From JBBROS01 sp038229135 (lineage in GTDB: Bacteria > Pseudomonadota > Alphaproteobacteria > Acetobacterales > Acetobacteraceae): a stretch of DNA of 64,000 nucleotides. The stretch lies in assembly GCA_038229135.1 (NCBI GenBank), contig JBBROS010000014.1:23925-87924 (forward strand), given 5' to 3'. This document shows positions 18,006 through 26,361 of this stretch, piece by piece (position 1 is the first letter of the stretch; the number at the start of each line of letters is the position of its first letter). Under the pieces are notes generated by a model, which was given only the letters and a program-made list of their open reading frames with translations, made no database searches and had not been told where the DNA came from. The translations under genes were made by a program, and so were the position numbers.

Positions 18006-18494
18006 CTAGGCGGGTTGCAGGACGAAGTGGGCCTGCAGGCTCGTCTCGCGGGCGCTTCGCATGACGGGGCGCAGGAAGACCGTCCTGAAGTCGCCGGTGT
18101 CATAGGCGAGGTGGGCGTGCGGCTGGCCGAAGATCGGGATAATTTGAGGCATCTCGAGGCGGAACACCCCGTCCTTGTCGGTGAGCGTGGCGCCGTGGCT
18201 CTGCGGCTCGTGCTCCTGCCCTTCGACCGTGTGGGCCCAGACGTGGACGCGCCGCCCGGCGAGCGGAGCCCCGTCGCCGGCACGCCGCACGGTGCCCGTC
18301 ATCCAGAACCCGCCCTTGCCGATGCGCTCCACGATCGGCGCGCCTTTGACGTAGTTGTTCGAGCCGCCGGACATCGACTCGGTCGGGGCCAGGCCCTGCG
18401 CGTGGGCAATCTGCGCAAGGCTGAGCACCCCGGCTGCCCCGACGAAGCTACCGGCTGTGAGGATCGTTCGGCGGCGGATAACGGTGGCGGTCAT
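18006..18494 (-). CDS. Tat-exported intradiol-dioxygenase-like (transthyretin-fold) protein
   Basis: A 162-residue protein with a twin-arginine-like leader (RRRTILTAGSFVGAAGVLSLAQIAHAQG), so it is probably exported folded. The body resembles the beta-sandwich of intradiol ring-cleavage dioxygenases (TGTVRRAGDGAPLAGRRVHVWAH, then TDKDGVFRLEMP and GQPHAHLAYD). The His pair of the iron site is present (H-x-H), but I could not place the two Tyr ligands with confidence, and the protein is shorter than true catechol dioxygenases. It may be a binding or non-classical oxygenase protein. The start at 18494 has GGGAGG 7 bases upstream. It is followed by the cytochrome b-like gene and divergent from a cupin. 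Confidence 0.65.
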   Translation of the reverse strand: MTATVIRRRTILTAGSFVGAAGVLSLAQIAHAQGLAPTESMSGGSNNYVKGAPIVERIGKGGFWMTGTVRRAGDGAPLAGRRVHVWAHTVEGQEHEPQSHGATLTDKDGVFRLEMPQIIPIFGQPHAHLAYDTGDFRTVFLRPVMRSARETSLQAHFVLQPA

Positions 18495-18714
18495 CTCAGT
18501 GCCTCCCAGGACGATGCGTTCCAGTGAACGCGGGCGCAATACCAACCCCTGCAGCATATAACGTGGCGTCGACTGGTTGCCAGATGAAGGTGCGCGTGAC
18601 CGGGACCGTATGCGTGCGCCCGAGCAAGCAGATGAGCTTTCATGCTCCCATGAGAACGAGATAGCGTCGCTGCGGCTAGGCCTGCATCGCTGAACCGGAG
18701 AGGAGCATCGGGAG

Positions 18715-19119
18715 ATGAGGAGTTCACTGGGCGTGGTGCTTGCTCTGGGTGCGTCGCTGTTCGGGCAGGCCGCGCTGGCACAAGACCCGGCCCGGCCGAA
18801 CCTCGTGCAGCGCGAGGTGGTTGAAGGCATGCCGCGGGGCGAGCGGCAGGAGGTGCAGGTGCTGACGGCGACGATCGCGCCCGGGCAGCGCACGGTGTTC
18901 CACACGCACCGGCATCCCGTGACGGTCTATATGCTCGAGGGCGCGTTCACGCTCGAGATGGAGGGGCGGGAGCCTGTGACGGTGCGGGCCGGGCAGTCGA
19001 TGGTGGAGCCGCCGAACGTGCGAATGACGGGCTACAACCGGAGTGCGACGGAGACGATCCGGCTGGTCATCTTCTATGTCGGGGAGCCGGGGACGCCATT
19101 TCTGGATCCCATCCACTAG
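18715..19119 (+). CDS. Secreted cupin-domain protein
   Basis: A 134-residue protein with a signal peptide (VVLALGASLFGQAALAQ) and one cupin domain. Motif 1 is seen as HTHRHPVTVYMLEGAFTLEME, with the metal-type His residues, and motif 2 as PPNVRMTGYNRSATETIRLVIFY, which lacks the usual His. The ORF begins with ATG at 18715 after GGAGAGGAG a short distance upstream. It is transcribed away from the dioxygenase-like/cytochrome b pair across a 220-base spacer that should hold both promoters. Small periplasmic cupins of this type have no settled function. Confidence 0.75.
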   Translation: MRSSLGVVLALGASLFGQAALAQDPARPNLVQREVVEGMPRGERQEVQVLTATIAPGQRTVFHTHRHPVTVYMLEGAFTLEMEGREPVTVRAGQSMVEPPNVRMTGYNRSATETIRLVIFYVGEPGTPFLDPIH

Positions 19120-19157
19120 GATGTGTCTGGGCCCAACGTTATCCGGCCCGCGAACGC

Positions 19158-19240
19158 CATCGCGAGCGCAGCGTGGCGACCCAGGGCCGCAAAGACCAGC
19201 CCGTCGGCCCCTGGATCGCCCCGCCTGCGGCTCGCGATGA
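19158..19240. repeat. Palindromic intergenic repeat, copy 1
   Basis: The left arm reads CATCGCGAGCGCAGCGTGGC and the right arm CTGGATCGCC...GGCTCGCGATGA, complementary around a variable loop. It matches four other copies in the window. It sits between the cupin gene and the 3' end of the PIG-L gene and could act as a two-way terminator or be a remnant of a non-autonomous mobile element. Confidence 0.8.
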
Positions 19241-19280
19241 AGGCTCCGCGGGCCACGGTCCGACTTGCGGCGAGCGCGCT

Positions 19281-20015
19281 CTAGAGGGTGAGCACCGCCT
19301 CCCACGGGCGCTCGAACAGGGCGACGAAGCCGGGAGGGAGTTGGAAGCCGGCCGGGTCGTCGTCGATGAGGCCGGCATATTGCGTGCGGTGTGTGGCGAT
19401 TGCGGCGCGCTTGGCCGCGAGGTGGGGGGTGATGTCATAACGATGGCCGGTGGGGGTGGGGCCGGGTAGGGGCGTGTGCGGCGGGAGCGTCCAGCCCCAG
19501 ACGGGGTAGGCGAGGTGTAGCAGGCCGAGCCGGGCGGCGGTGGCGGCGGCGAGGAGGTGTGCGGATTCGTGGTCGCAATGGGGGTCGTGGGCCCAGGTGG
19601 CGACGATGGTTCTTGCGTGCGTGCTCGTGGCGAGGGTGGCGATGGCGTCCACGGCGACCTCGAACGCCGGGCCGGCGGTGGGGCTGGCGGTGTCGGGCAG
19701 GTCGAGGTGGTGGAGGTGGCCTGGGGGGAGGCCGAGATGGGCGACGGCCTCGGCGGCCTCGCGCCGGCGTTCGGAGGCGAGGCGGGTGGGGGGCCAGGTG
19801 CGGCTGTTGGGGTGGGAGCCGGCGCCGTCCGTGGTGATGAGCACATGGGGCGGATGGTTGGCGGCGCAGAGGGCGGCGACGAGGCCGCCGCAGCCGAGGC
19901 TTTCGTCGTCGGGGTGGGGGGCGAGCACCAGCACCGGCGCGTGTTCGGCGAAGGCGGCGGCGGGGCGGAGGGGCAGGCTCTCCATGGCGGCGATGGCTTC
20001 GGCGGCAGTGATCAT
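19281..20015 (-). CDS. PIG-L family deacetylase
   Basis: A 244-residue zinc-dependent N-acetyl-sugar deacetylase-like protein. The metal motif APHPDDESLGCGG is near residue 33, and DPHCDHESAH provides the second His site, as in LmbE/PIG-L/MshB enzymes. The ATG at 20015 overlaps the acyl-CoA-dehydrogenase-like gene by 4 bases (ATGA on the minus strand), so both are co-translated. In related genomes such pairs are usually followed by a SAM methyltransferase and a glycosyltransferase; here the run ends at the palindromic repeat. A role in deacetylating a sugar or lipid-linked sugar is plausible. The substrate is unknown. Confidence 0.85.
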   Translation of the reverse strand: MITAAEAIAAMESLPLRPAAAFAEHAPVLVLAPHPDDESLGCGGLVAALCAANHPPHVLITTDGAGSHPNSRTWPPTRLASERRREAAEAVAHLGLPPGHLHHLDLPDTASPTAGPAFEVAVDAIATLATSTHARTIVATWAHDPHCDHESAHLLAAATAARLGLLHLAYPVWGWTLPPHTPLPGPTPTGHRYDITPHLAAKRAAIATHRTQYAGLIDDDPAGFQLPPGFVALFERPWEAVLTL

Positions 20016-21076
20016 GGGCCGAGATAGAACGCGCCGGCTTCGGTGAGGACGGCGTCGGGCGCGGGCTGGCGGAGGTAGGTCGCGAGGTCCCGCAGGAGGC
20101 GCTCGGCCGGGTTGGGGCGGACGAGGGCGCCGAGGCCGAGGCCGCGCTGGGCGTGGCGCATGGCTTCGAGCGTGGCGGCCTCGGCGGCGATGCGGGCGAG
20201 GTTGACGGTGGCGACCTGGTCCGGGATGGGGAGGGTGCCGTGTTCGGCGGCTTCGGCCGCGGCCCAGGTGAAGTGCCGGGCGGTCTCGAGGGCGATCATC
20301 ATCTCGCCGAAGCGGGCCTGCTGCATGGGCGCCGTGTGGTGGCCGCGGGCGACGAGGGTGGCGCGGGTGTGTTCGACGAGGGCCTCGAGGCCTCCGAGCG
20401 TGACCGCCATCGTGCGCCAGGCTCCGGTGGAGAAGTCCGGCTCCCGGAGGTAGTCGCCGTCCGCGCCGATGAGGCGGTCGGGCGGGAGGGCGAGGCCGTC
20501 CAGCGTGACGATGCCGTTCGCGGCCGAGCGCATGCCGTGGAGCCTGGGGCTGAGGTCGGTGACCGGTTCCTCCCCTGTGAGGTCGAGCACGGCGAGGCGG
20601 GTGGCGGCGCCGTCGGCGACCGTGACGAGGGCGTGGCGCGCGTGCCCAGCGCCGGAGGAGGGGCCCTTGGCGCCGGAGAGGGTGCGCCCCTCGAGGACGA
20701 GCGGGCGGCCCGGCGGGTCCGTGACCCATAAGCCGAGGAAGCAGCCCTCGCGGCACCAGGTGGCGAGCGCCTCGGCCTGCGCCGGGGTGCCGTAACGCAG
20801 GATGAGCCGGGCGGCGTTGACGTGCGCTTCGAACAGGCGGCCGAGGGCCAGGTTGGCACGGCCAAGCGCTCGCAGCAGGTCGAAGATGATGCGGGCGGCG
20901 CCGGGATCGGTGCCGGCGCCCTCGCCGCCGAGCGACACGGGCAGCGGCGCCAATGGAAGGCCAGCCTTCGCCAGCTCCGCCATGTCCTGGGCCGGGTAGG
21001 AGGCCGCGTCATCGAGCGCCGCCGCCCGGGTGGGGGCGGCGGCGAGGATGCGCGTGATTTGGCCGAGGGCAGCCAA
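20012..21076 (-). CDS. Acyl-CoA dehydrogenase family protein
   Basis: A 354-residue flavoprotein of the acyl-CoA dehydrogenase fold. The N-terminal helical domain holds PLPVSLGGEGAGTDPGAARIIFDLLRALGRANLALGRL, the beta domain GLWVTDPPGRP and LSGAKGPSSGAGHARHALV, and the C-terminal helical domain GAWRTMAVTLGGLEALVEHTRATL. It is somewhat shorter than standard members (about 380) and I could not identify the catalytic Glu, so the reaction is uncertain. The link with a PIG-L deacetylase suggests work on a specialised metabolite or sugar and not fatty-acid oxidation. It lies 3 bases past the RND permease stop on the same strand. Confidence 0.78.
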   Translation of the reverse strand: MAALGQITRILAAAPTRAAALDDAASYPAQDMAELAKAGLPLAPLPVSLGGEGAGTDPGAARIIFDLLRALGRANLALGRLFEAHVNAARLILRYGTPAQAEALATWCREGCFLGLWVTDPPGRPLVLEGRTLSGAKGPSSGAGHARHALVTVADGAATRLAVLDLTGEEPVTDLSPRLHGMRSAANGIVTLDGLALPPDRLIGADGDYLREPDFSTGAWRTMAVTLGGLEALVEHTRATLVARGHHTAPMQQARFGEMMIALETARHFTWAAAEAAEHGTLPIPDQVATVNLARIAAEAATLEAMRHAQRGLGLGALVRPNPAERLLRDLATYLRQPAPDAVLTEAGAFYLGP

Positions 21077-21079
21077 GGA

Positions 21080-24000
21080 TCAGTCGGCGGCTTCGCCCAT
21101 CTTGGGCGCAACCGGCCCCAGCTTGCCTGCGAGCGTGGGCATCCGCACCCGGCGCTTCGGCGTAAGCCAGACCTGGAGGCGGTCGAGGTAGAGGTACACG
21201 ACGGGGGTCGTGTAGAGCGTCAGGATCTGGCTGAGCGCCAGGCCGCCCACCATGGCGAAGCCGAGCGGCTTGCGCAGTTCGGACCCGGCGCCGTCCCCGA
21301 AGACCAGCGGCAGGCCGCCGAGCAGGGCCGCCATGGTCGTCATGAGGATCGGCCGGAACCGCATCAGGCACGCCTCGCGAATTGCTTCGTGCGGTGTGGC
21401 ACCCCGGGTCCGCTCGGCGGTGATGGCGAAGTCCACCATCATGATCCCGTTCTTCTTCACGATCCCGATGAGCAGCACCACGCCGATGAGCGCGATCACG
21501 CTCAGGTCGTAGCCGAACAGCATCAACACCAGGAACGCCCCCACGCCGGCCGAGGGCAGGGTGGAGAGGATGGTGAGGGGGAGGATGAAGCTTTCGTAGA
21601 GGATGCCGAGGATGATGTAGACGGTGATGAGCGCCGCCGCGATCAGGTACGGCTGCGTGCTGAGCGAGGACTGGAAGGCCTGCGCCGTGCCTTGGAAGGT
21701 GCCGCGGAGCGTGACTGGCGTGCCGAGTTCCCGCACGGCGGCATTGATGGCATCGACCGCCTGGCCCAGGGCGGCCCCTTGGGCGAGGTTGAACGACAGT
21801 GTGACAGACGGGAACTGGCCCTGGTGGCTGATGGCGAGCGGCACGACCGGCTGTGTATCCGCCTTCACGAAAGTGGAAAGGGGCACGGCCGTGCCGTCGC
21901 GGGCCTTCACATACAGCTTGTCGAGTGTGGCGAGCTCGCCCTGCATGCCGGGCGGAACCTCGAGGATCAGCTTGTAGGTGTTGAGCTGCGTGAAGAACTG
22001 CGCGACCTGGCGCTGGCCGAAGGCGTCGTAGAGCGTGTCGTCGATCACCTGCGGTTGGATGCCGAAGCGGGCGGCGCGGTCCCGGTCGATGGTCAGGGTG
22101 GCGGTGGTGCCAGCCACCTGCTGGTCCGTGGCCAGGTCCCGCAGCATGGGGATCTTGCGCATCCGGTCGAGCACGCGGGGCGACCACTCGAAGAGTTCGC
22201 CGAGGTCAGGGCTCTGTAGCGTGTATTGATACTGGCTCTGTGCGAGGCGGCCGCCGACGTTGATGTCCTGCGCCGCCTGGAAGTTGGCGGTGATGCCCTC
22301 GACGATCGGCGTCTTGGTCCGGAGCCGGGCGATGACCTGCTGTGCCGTCTCCGTCCGGTCCTCGAAGGGCTTCAGCGTCACCCACAGGCGGCCGTTGTTG
22401 CCCGTCTGCCCACCCAGCCCGGCGCCGATGCTGGACGACAGCTTGGCGACGGCCGGATCCTTCATGACGACTTCGGCGATGGCGACCTGGCGCCGTGCCA
22501 TCTCGGCGAACGAGACATCCTGCCCTGCCTTCGTGATGCCCACGAGCACACCGGTATCCTGGTTCGGGAAGAAGCCTTTCGGGATGGCCATGAACAGATA
22601 GACGGTGAGGCCCAACGTAGCGAAGAACACCATCAACGTGACGAACTGGAACCGTAGCGCGATGTCCAGCGTGCGCCGGTAACCGGCGAGCAGACCGTTG
22701 AAGAAGCCTTCGATGATCCTGTAGAGCAGCCCATGCTTTGTAGAGTGATGCTTGAGAAAGCGCGAGCACATCATGGGCGTGAGGGTAAGGGACACGAAGC
22801 CCGAGACGAGCACGGTGATGGATACCGTCATCGCGAACTCACGGAACAGGCGGCCCACGATGCCGCCCATCAGCAGCAGCGGGATGAACACGGCCACCAG
22901 GCTCACGCTGATGCTGATGATGGTGAACCCGATTTCGCCGGCGCCCTTCAGCGCAGCCTCCTTCGGGTCCATGCCGTCTTCGATGTGGCGATAGATGTTC
23001 TCGAGCATGACGATGGCGTCGTCGACGACGAAGCCGACCGCGATGGTGAGCGCCATGAGCGTGAGGTTGTTGAGGCTGTAGCCCAAGAGGAACATGACGG
23101 CGAAGGTGCCGACGAGCGCGAGCGGCACGGTGACGCTCGGGATGATCGTGGCCCAGAAGTTCCGCAGGAACACGAAGATCACCATCACCACGAGGGCGAT
23201 GGAGAGCAGCAGCGTGAACTGCACCTCGTGCACGGAGGCGCGGATCGTCACGGTGCGGTCCACGACCGTTTCCACGACCACCGAGGGCGGGATGGCGGCT
23301 CGCAGGTTCGGCAGAGCGGCCTTCACGCGCTCGACGGTGTCGATGACGTTGGCGCCGGGCTGCTTGAAGACGAAGAGCTGGATGCCGCGCTTGCCATTCT
23401 GCCAGCCGGCGAGCCGCGCATTCTCCGGTCCGTCGACGGCCTGGCCGATGTCTCGGATGCGGACGGGCGCGCCGTTGCGCCAGGCGAGGATCACGTCGTT
23501 GAACTCGGACGCCTTGGTGAGCTGGTCGTTCGCCTGAATGGAGAAGGCACGCTGCGGCCCGTCGATGGTGCCCTTGGGCGCATCGACGGTGGCGGTGACG
23601 AGGAGTTGGCGCACGTCCTCGAGGGTGAGGTTCATGGCGGCGAGGCGGCCCGGATCGATCTGGACGCGGACGGCCCGTTTCTGCTCGCCGCCGATGCTGA
23701 CCTGGCTCACGCCTGCGATCTGGCTGATCTGCTGGCTGAGGATGTTGTCAGCGTAGTCGTTGACGGTGATGAGCGGCAGCAGGTCCGACTGGACGGATAG
23801 GATGAGGATGGGGCTGTCGGCCGGGTTCACCTTCCGGAAGATGGGCGGGTTCGGCAGGTTTCGCGGCAGCTGGCCGCCGGCGTTGTTGATGGCCGCCTGG
23901 ATGTCGAGCGAGGCGCCGTCGATGTTTCGATCGAGATCGAACTGGACCACGATCTGGGTGGATCCGCCGACGCTGACCGACGTCATCTGCGCGATGCCGG

Positions 24001-24223
24001 CAATCTGGGAGAACTGGCGCTCGAGCGGCTGGGCGACGGTGGTGGCGATGGTTTCCGGGTTGGCGCCAGGGAGTTGGGCCGTGACCTGGATGGTGGGAAA
24101 CTCGACGCGCGGCAGCGGGGCCACGGGCAGCAGCGGGTAGGCGGCGAAACCCACCAGCAGGATGGCCGCCATCAGGAGCGACGTGGCAACGGGGCGCTGG
24201 ATGAACGGCGTCGAAATGCTCAT
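21080..24223 (-). CDS. RND efflux transporter permease (MdtB/MuxB-like)
   Basis: A 1047-residue inner-membrane proton/drug antiporter of the AcrB/MdtB superfamily. The first helix is preceded by MSISTPFIQRPVATSLLM. The transmembrane-4 proton relay Asp pair is visible in TIAVGFVVDDAIVMLENIYRH, and the TM11-12 region has LIGVVLLIGIVKKNGIMMVDFA. The length is typical. The first 200 residues contain LPLLPVAPLPRVEFPTIQVTAQLPGANPETIATTVAQPLE in shortened form, as in the multidrug group and not the metal-ion group. The adaptor gene lies 45 bases upstream. No outer-membrane channel gene is present here, so a TolC-type protein must come from elsewhere. Confidence 0.95.
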   Translation of the reverse strand: MSISTPFIQRPVATSLLMAAILLVGFAAYPLLPVAPLPRVEFPTIQVTAQLPGANPETIATTVAQPLERQFSQIAGIAQMTSVSVGGSTQIVVQFDLDRNIDGASLDIQAAINNAGGQLPRNLPNPPIFRKVNPADSPILILSVQSDLLPLITVNDYADNILSQQISQIAGVSQVSIGGEQKRAVRVQIDPGRLAAMNLTLEDVRQLLVTATVDAPKGTIDGPQRAFSIQANDQLTKASEFNDVILAWRNGAPVRIRDIGQAVDGPENARLAGWQNGKRGIQLFVFKQPGANVIDTVERVKAALPNLRAAIPPSVVVETVVDRTVTIRASVHEVQFTLLLSIALVVMVIFVFLRNFWATIIPSVTVPLALVGTFAVMFLLGYSLNNLTLMALTIAVGFVVDDAIVMLENIYRHIEDGMDPKEAALKGAGEIGFTIISISVSLVAVFIPLLLMGGIVGRLFREFAMTVSITVLVSGFVSLTLTPMMCSRFLKHHSTKHGLLYRIIEGFFNGLLAGYRRTLDIALRFQFVTLMVFFATLGLTVYLFMAIPKGFFPNQDTGVLVGITKAGQDVSFAEMARRQVAIAEVVMKDPAVAKLSSSIGAGLGGQTGNNGRLWVTLKPFEDRTETAQQVIARLRTKTPIVEGITANFQAAQDINVGGRLAQSQYQYTLQSPDLGELFEWSPRVLDRMRKIPMLRDLATDQQVAGTTATLTIDRDRAARFGIQPQVIDDTLYDAFGQRQVAQFFTQLNTYKLILEVPPGMQGELATLDKLYVKARDGTAVPLSTFVKADTQPVVPLAISHQGQFPSVTLSFNLAQGAALGQAVDAINAAVRELGTPVTLRGTFQGTAQAFQSSLSTQPYLIAAALITVYIILGILYESFILPLTILSTLPSAGVGAFLVLMLFGYDLSVIALIGVVLLIGIVKKNGIMMVDFAITAERTRGATPHEAIREACLMRFRPILMTTMAALLGGLPLVFGDGAGSELRKPLGFAMVGGLALSQILTLYTTPVVYLYLDRLQVWLTPKRRVRMPTLAGKLGPVAPKMGEAAD

Positions 24224-24268
24224 TTCAAGCTCTCCATGCCGCCCGATCCTGGGTGGCCTTGCCCCGGC

Positions 24269-25420
24269 TCATGATGCTGGCTTCTGTTCTGTCGGGTTCA
24301 CGCGGATGCCCGGTGCGAGCCGCGATTGCCCGGCGAGCACGACCTTGTCTCCAGCCGCGACCCCCTTGGACACGACCGATACGAGGCCGTCGTCCTGTTC
24401 AATCTCCACGGGCTGGACGGCAGCGGTGTTGTCGGGTTTGACGGTGAACACGTACAGGCCGTTCGGCCCGCGCTGCACGGCGTTGCTGGGGATGGTCACG
24501 GCGCCGCGCCGCGTATCGATCTGCATGCGCACGTTGACGAACTGGCCGGGCCAGAGCTTGTCGTCGGCGTTCGCGAAGGTCGCCTTCAGCTTGATGGTGC
24601 CGGTGTTGACGTCGATCGTGCTGTCGACGGTGAGGAGCTGGCCGTCGCTGAGCTTGGTGCGGTCGTCCGAGCTGTAGGCCACCACGGGCAGGGTGCCGCG
24701 GCGCATGGCGGCCTGGACGCGGGGCAGGCTGTCCTGGGGCAAGGTGAACAGGAGCGCGATCGGCTGGATCTGGGCGATGGCGACGATGCCTGGAGCCGTG
24801 TTGTCGGCGGTCCGAATGTAATTGCCCGGGTCGATCAGGCGCAGGCCGACGCGGCCCTCGATGGGGGAGGCGATCCGGGTGAAGCCGAGGTTGAGCTGGG
24901 CTGCGGCAATGGCCGCGTCGTCCCCGCGGACGGCGGCTTCGGCCTGGGCCACGGCGGCGCGCGAGGTGTCGAGCTTCTGGCGGGATGCGATCTGGCTGTT
25001 GGCCAGGTCGTTGTAGCGCACGAGGTCGAGCCGGGCATTGTTCAGCGTGGCCTCGTTGGAGGCGCGGCGGGCGAGCGCCTGGTCGAGTGCGGCCTGGTAG
25101 GGGCGCGGATCGAGTTGGGCGAGCACATCGCCGGGCTTCACCAACTGGCCTTCGGTGAACAGGACGCGGTCGAGCGTGCCGTCCACGCGGGCCCGGACGA
25201 GAACGGATTGAAGCGCCTGGACGGTGCCGATCGTGCGCTGGAGCACGGGCACGTCCTGCTCCTTGGCGGCGACGATGGTGATGGGGACGCCGCCACCGCC
25301 TGCCGTGGGGGAGGGTGAGGGGGAAGGCGCGGGAGAAGGCGCGGGAGCCTGGGCACGGGCGTGCGAAAGGCCGAGTGCCAGCGCGAACAGCACCGTCAGG
25401 GCGGAATGCAGGGCGCGCAC
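24269..25420 (-). CDS. RND efflux periplasmic adaptor subunit
   Basis: A 383-residue membrane-fusion protein. It has a signal peptide (LTVLFALALGLSHARAQ), then a Pro/Ser/Ala-rich linker of about 25 residues (APAPSPAPSPSPSPTAGGGG), the biotinyl-lipoyl half-motif VRARVDGTLDRVLFTEGQLVKPGDVLAQLD, a coiled-coil hairpin (ARRASNEATLNNARLDLVRYNDLANSQ), and the second lipoyl half IASPIEGRVGLRLIDPGNYI. It bridges the permease encoded downstream to an outer-membrane channel. The Pro/Ser repeat is unusually long and GC-rich. The 166-base gap upstream contains a GAATGC-N2-GCATTC palindrome that may be a repressor site. Confidence 0.93.
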   Translation of the reverse strand: MRALHSALTVLFALALGLSHARAQAPAPSPAPSPSPSPTAGGGGVPITIVAAKEQDVPVLQRTIGTVQALQSVLVRARVDGTLDRVLFTEGQLVKPGDVLAQLDPRPYQAALDQALARRASNEATLNNARLDLVRYNDLANSQIASRQKLDTSRAAVAQAEAAVRGDDAAIAAAQLNLGFTRIASPIEGRVGLRLIDPGNYIRTADNTAPGIVAIAQIQPIALLFTLPQDSLPRVQAAMRRGTLPVVAYSSDDRTKLSDGQLLTVDSTIDVNTGTIKLKATFANADDKLWPGQFVNVRMQIDTRRGAVTIPSNAVQRGPNGLYVFTVKPDNTAAVQPVEIEQDDGLVSVVSKGVAAGDKVVLAGQSRLAPGIRVNPTEQKPAS

Positions 25421-25481
25421 GTTCGTCCTCTTTCCTTCAGCAGCACGGAGCGGAGCACGTTCGTAACGGAGTATGGCTGCC

Positions 25482-25495
25482 GAATGCCAGCATTC
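25482..25495. promoter_or_regulatory. Palindrome upstream of RND efflux operon
   Basis: GAATGC at 25482-25487 and GCATTC at 25490-25495 form a 6-2-6 inverted repeat 60 bases upstream of the adaptor start. A second, wider pair (CGGTTCAG at 25501 and CTGAACCG at 25545) lies next to it. A local repressor would be expected for an efflux pump, but no regulator gene is adjacent. Confidence 0.35.
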
Positions 25496-25587
25496 AATGT
25501 CGGTTCAGGGCGGAATTCGTCGGGTGGTTTACGGACAGTTGACGCTGAACCGTGCAGGCCGGGAGCAACGTGCCCAGGCGAGAGGCA

Positions 25588-26325
25588 TCAAGAGCGGCGC
25601 AGCAGCGGCGCTGCTGCGAGGCGGACGGGCGTGGCGCGGTAGGCCTCGAGCCCGCGAGCCGTGTTCTGCGCGGCAGCGGTGGCGGGCAAGACCGCGGCAC
25701 GCGGCTGCGGCAACGAGCCTGGGGCCAGCAACGAGGGAACCAGCGACGGCGTGGCGCTGGTCAGCGCGGTCGTCGGCTCGGGCCTGGGCGCCGCCCGGTC
25801 GGGCAGGGCCCACTGGGCCAGCACCTTGCGGGCATAGGGCTCCCCGAGGTCGGGCGTGAGGGAGTGGTAGCCGGCGACGGCGCGCGGCCAGGAGCCGGTC
25901 TGAGTCAGGAGCTGCAGCAGGAAGCGGGCGGCGTAGCGGGCGTTGTGCACCGGGTCGAACGCGTCCTCGAGGGAGGCGAAGGCCTGGCCGTGGTGGAGGA
26001 GGTTCACCTGCATGCAGCCGACATCGATGGAGCGGGCGCCGCGGGCCCGGTGGGCGTTGACGGCGGCGATGGCCTCGGCCTTGCTGTCGAAGGTGTAGCC
26101 TTGGCCTTCGACGTTGATGGTCCATGGCCAAGGGGCCACCTGGCCCTGCGCGTCTCGCCGGCCGCTCTCGATGACGCCGATGGCCTGCATCAGCCTGTCC
26201 GGCACGCCCGAGGCGCGCTCGGCCGCCAAAATGGCGGCGCGGCACAGGCCCGCCGCAGGCGTCGACGCCGGTTGCGCAGCCAGCGCGGCGGGCCAGAGCA
26301 GCAGCAGGGCGAGCAGGAGGCGCAT
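25588..26325 (-). CDS. Lytic transglycosylase domain protein
   Basis: A 245-residue exported protein. Its signal peptide (LLLALLLLWPAALAAQP) is followed by an SLT-like lysozyme fold: catalytic Glu in QAIGVIESGRRD, then the sheet motif IDVGCMQVNLLHHG, ARFLLQLLTQTGSWPRAVAGYHS and GEPYARKVL. It should cleave peptidoglycan glycan strands to 1,6-anhydro products in the periplasm. The C-terminal ~80 residues are Ala/Pro/Thr-rich and probably disordered. Proteins of this size accompany flagellar or secretion loci in some bacteria, but nothing of that kind is nearby. Confidence 0.85.
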   Translation of the reverse strand: MRLLLALLLLWPAALAAQPASTPAAGLCRAAILAAERASGVPDRLMQAIGVIESGRRDAQGQVAPWPWTINVEGQGYTFDSKAEAIAAVNAHRARGARSIDVGCMQVNLLHHGQAFASLEDAFDPVHNARYAARFLLQLLTQTGSWPRAVAGYHSLTPDLGEPYARKVLAQWALPDRAAPRPEPTTALTSATPSLVPSLLAPGSLPQPRAAVLPATAAAQNTARGLEAYRATPVRLAAAPLLRRS

Positions 26326-26361
26326 CGGCGGGCAGTGTGCCGCCCCGGGATGAAGGAGGCG

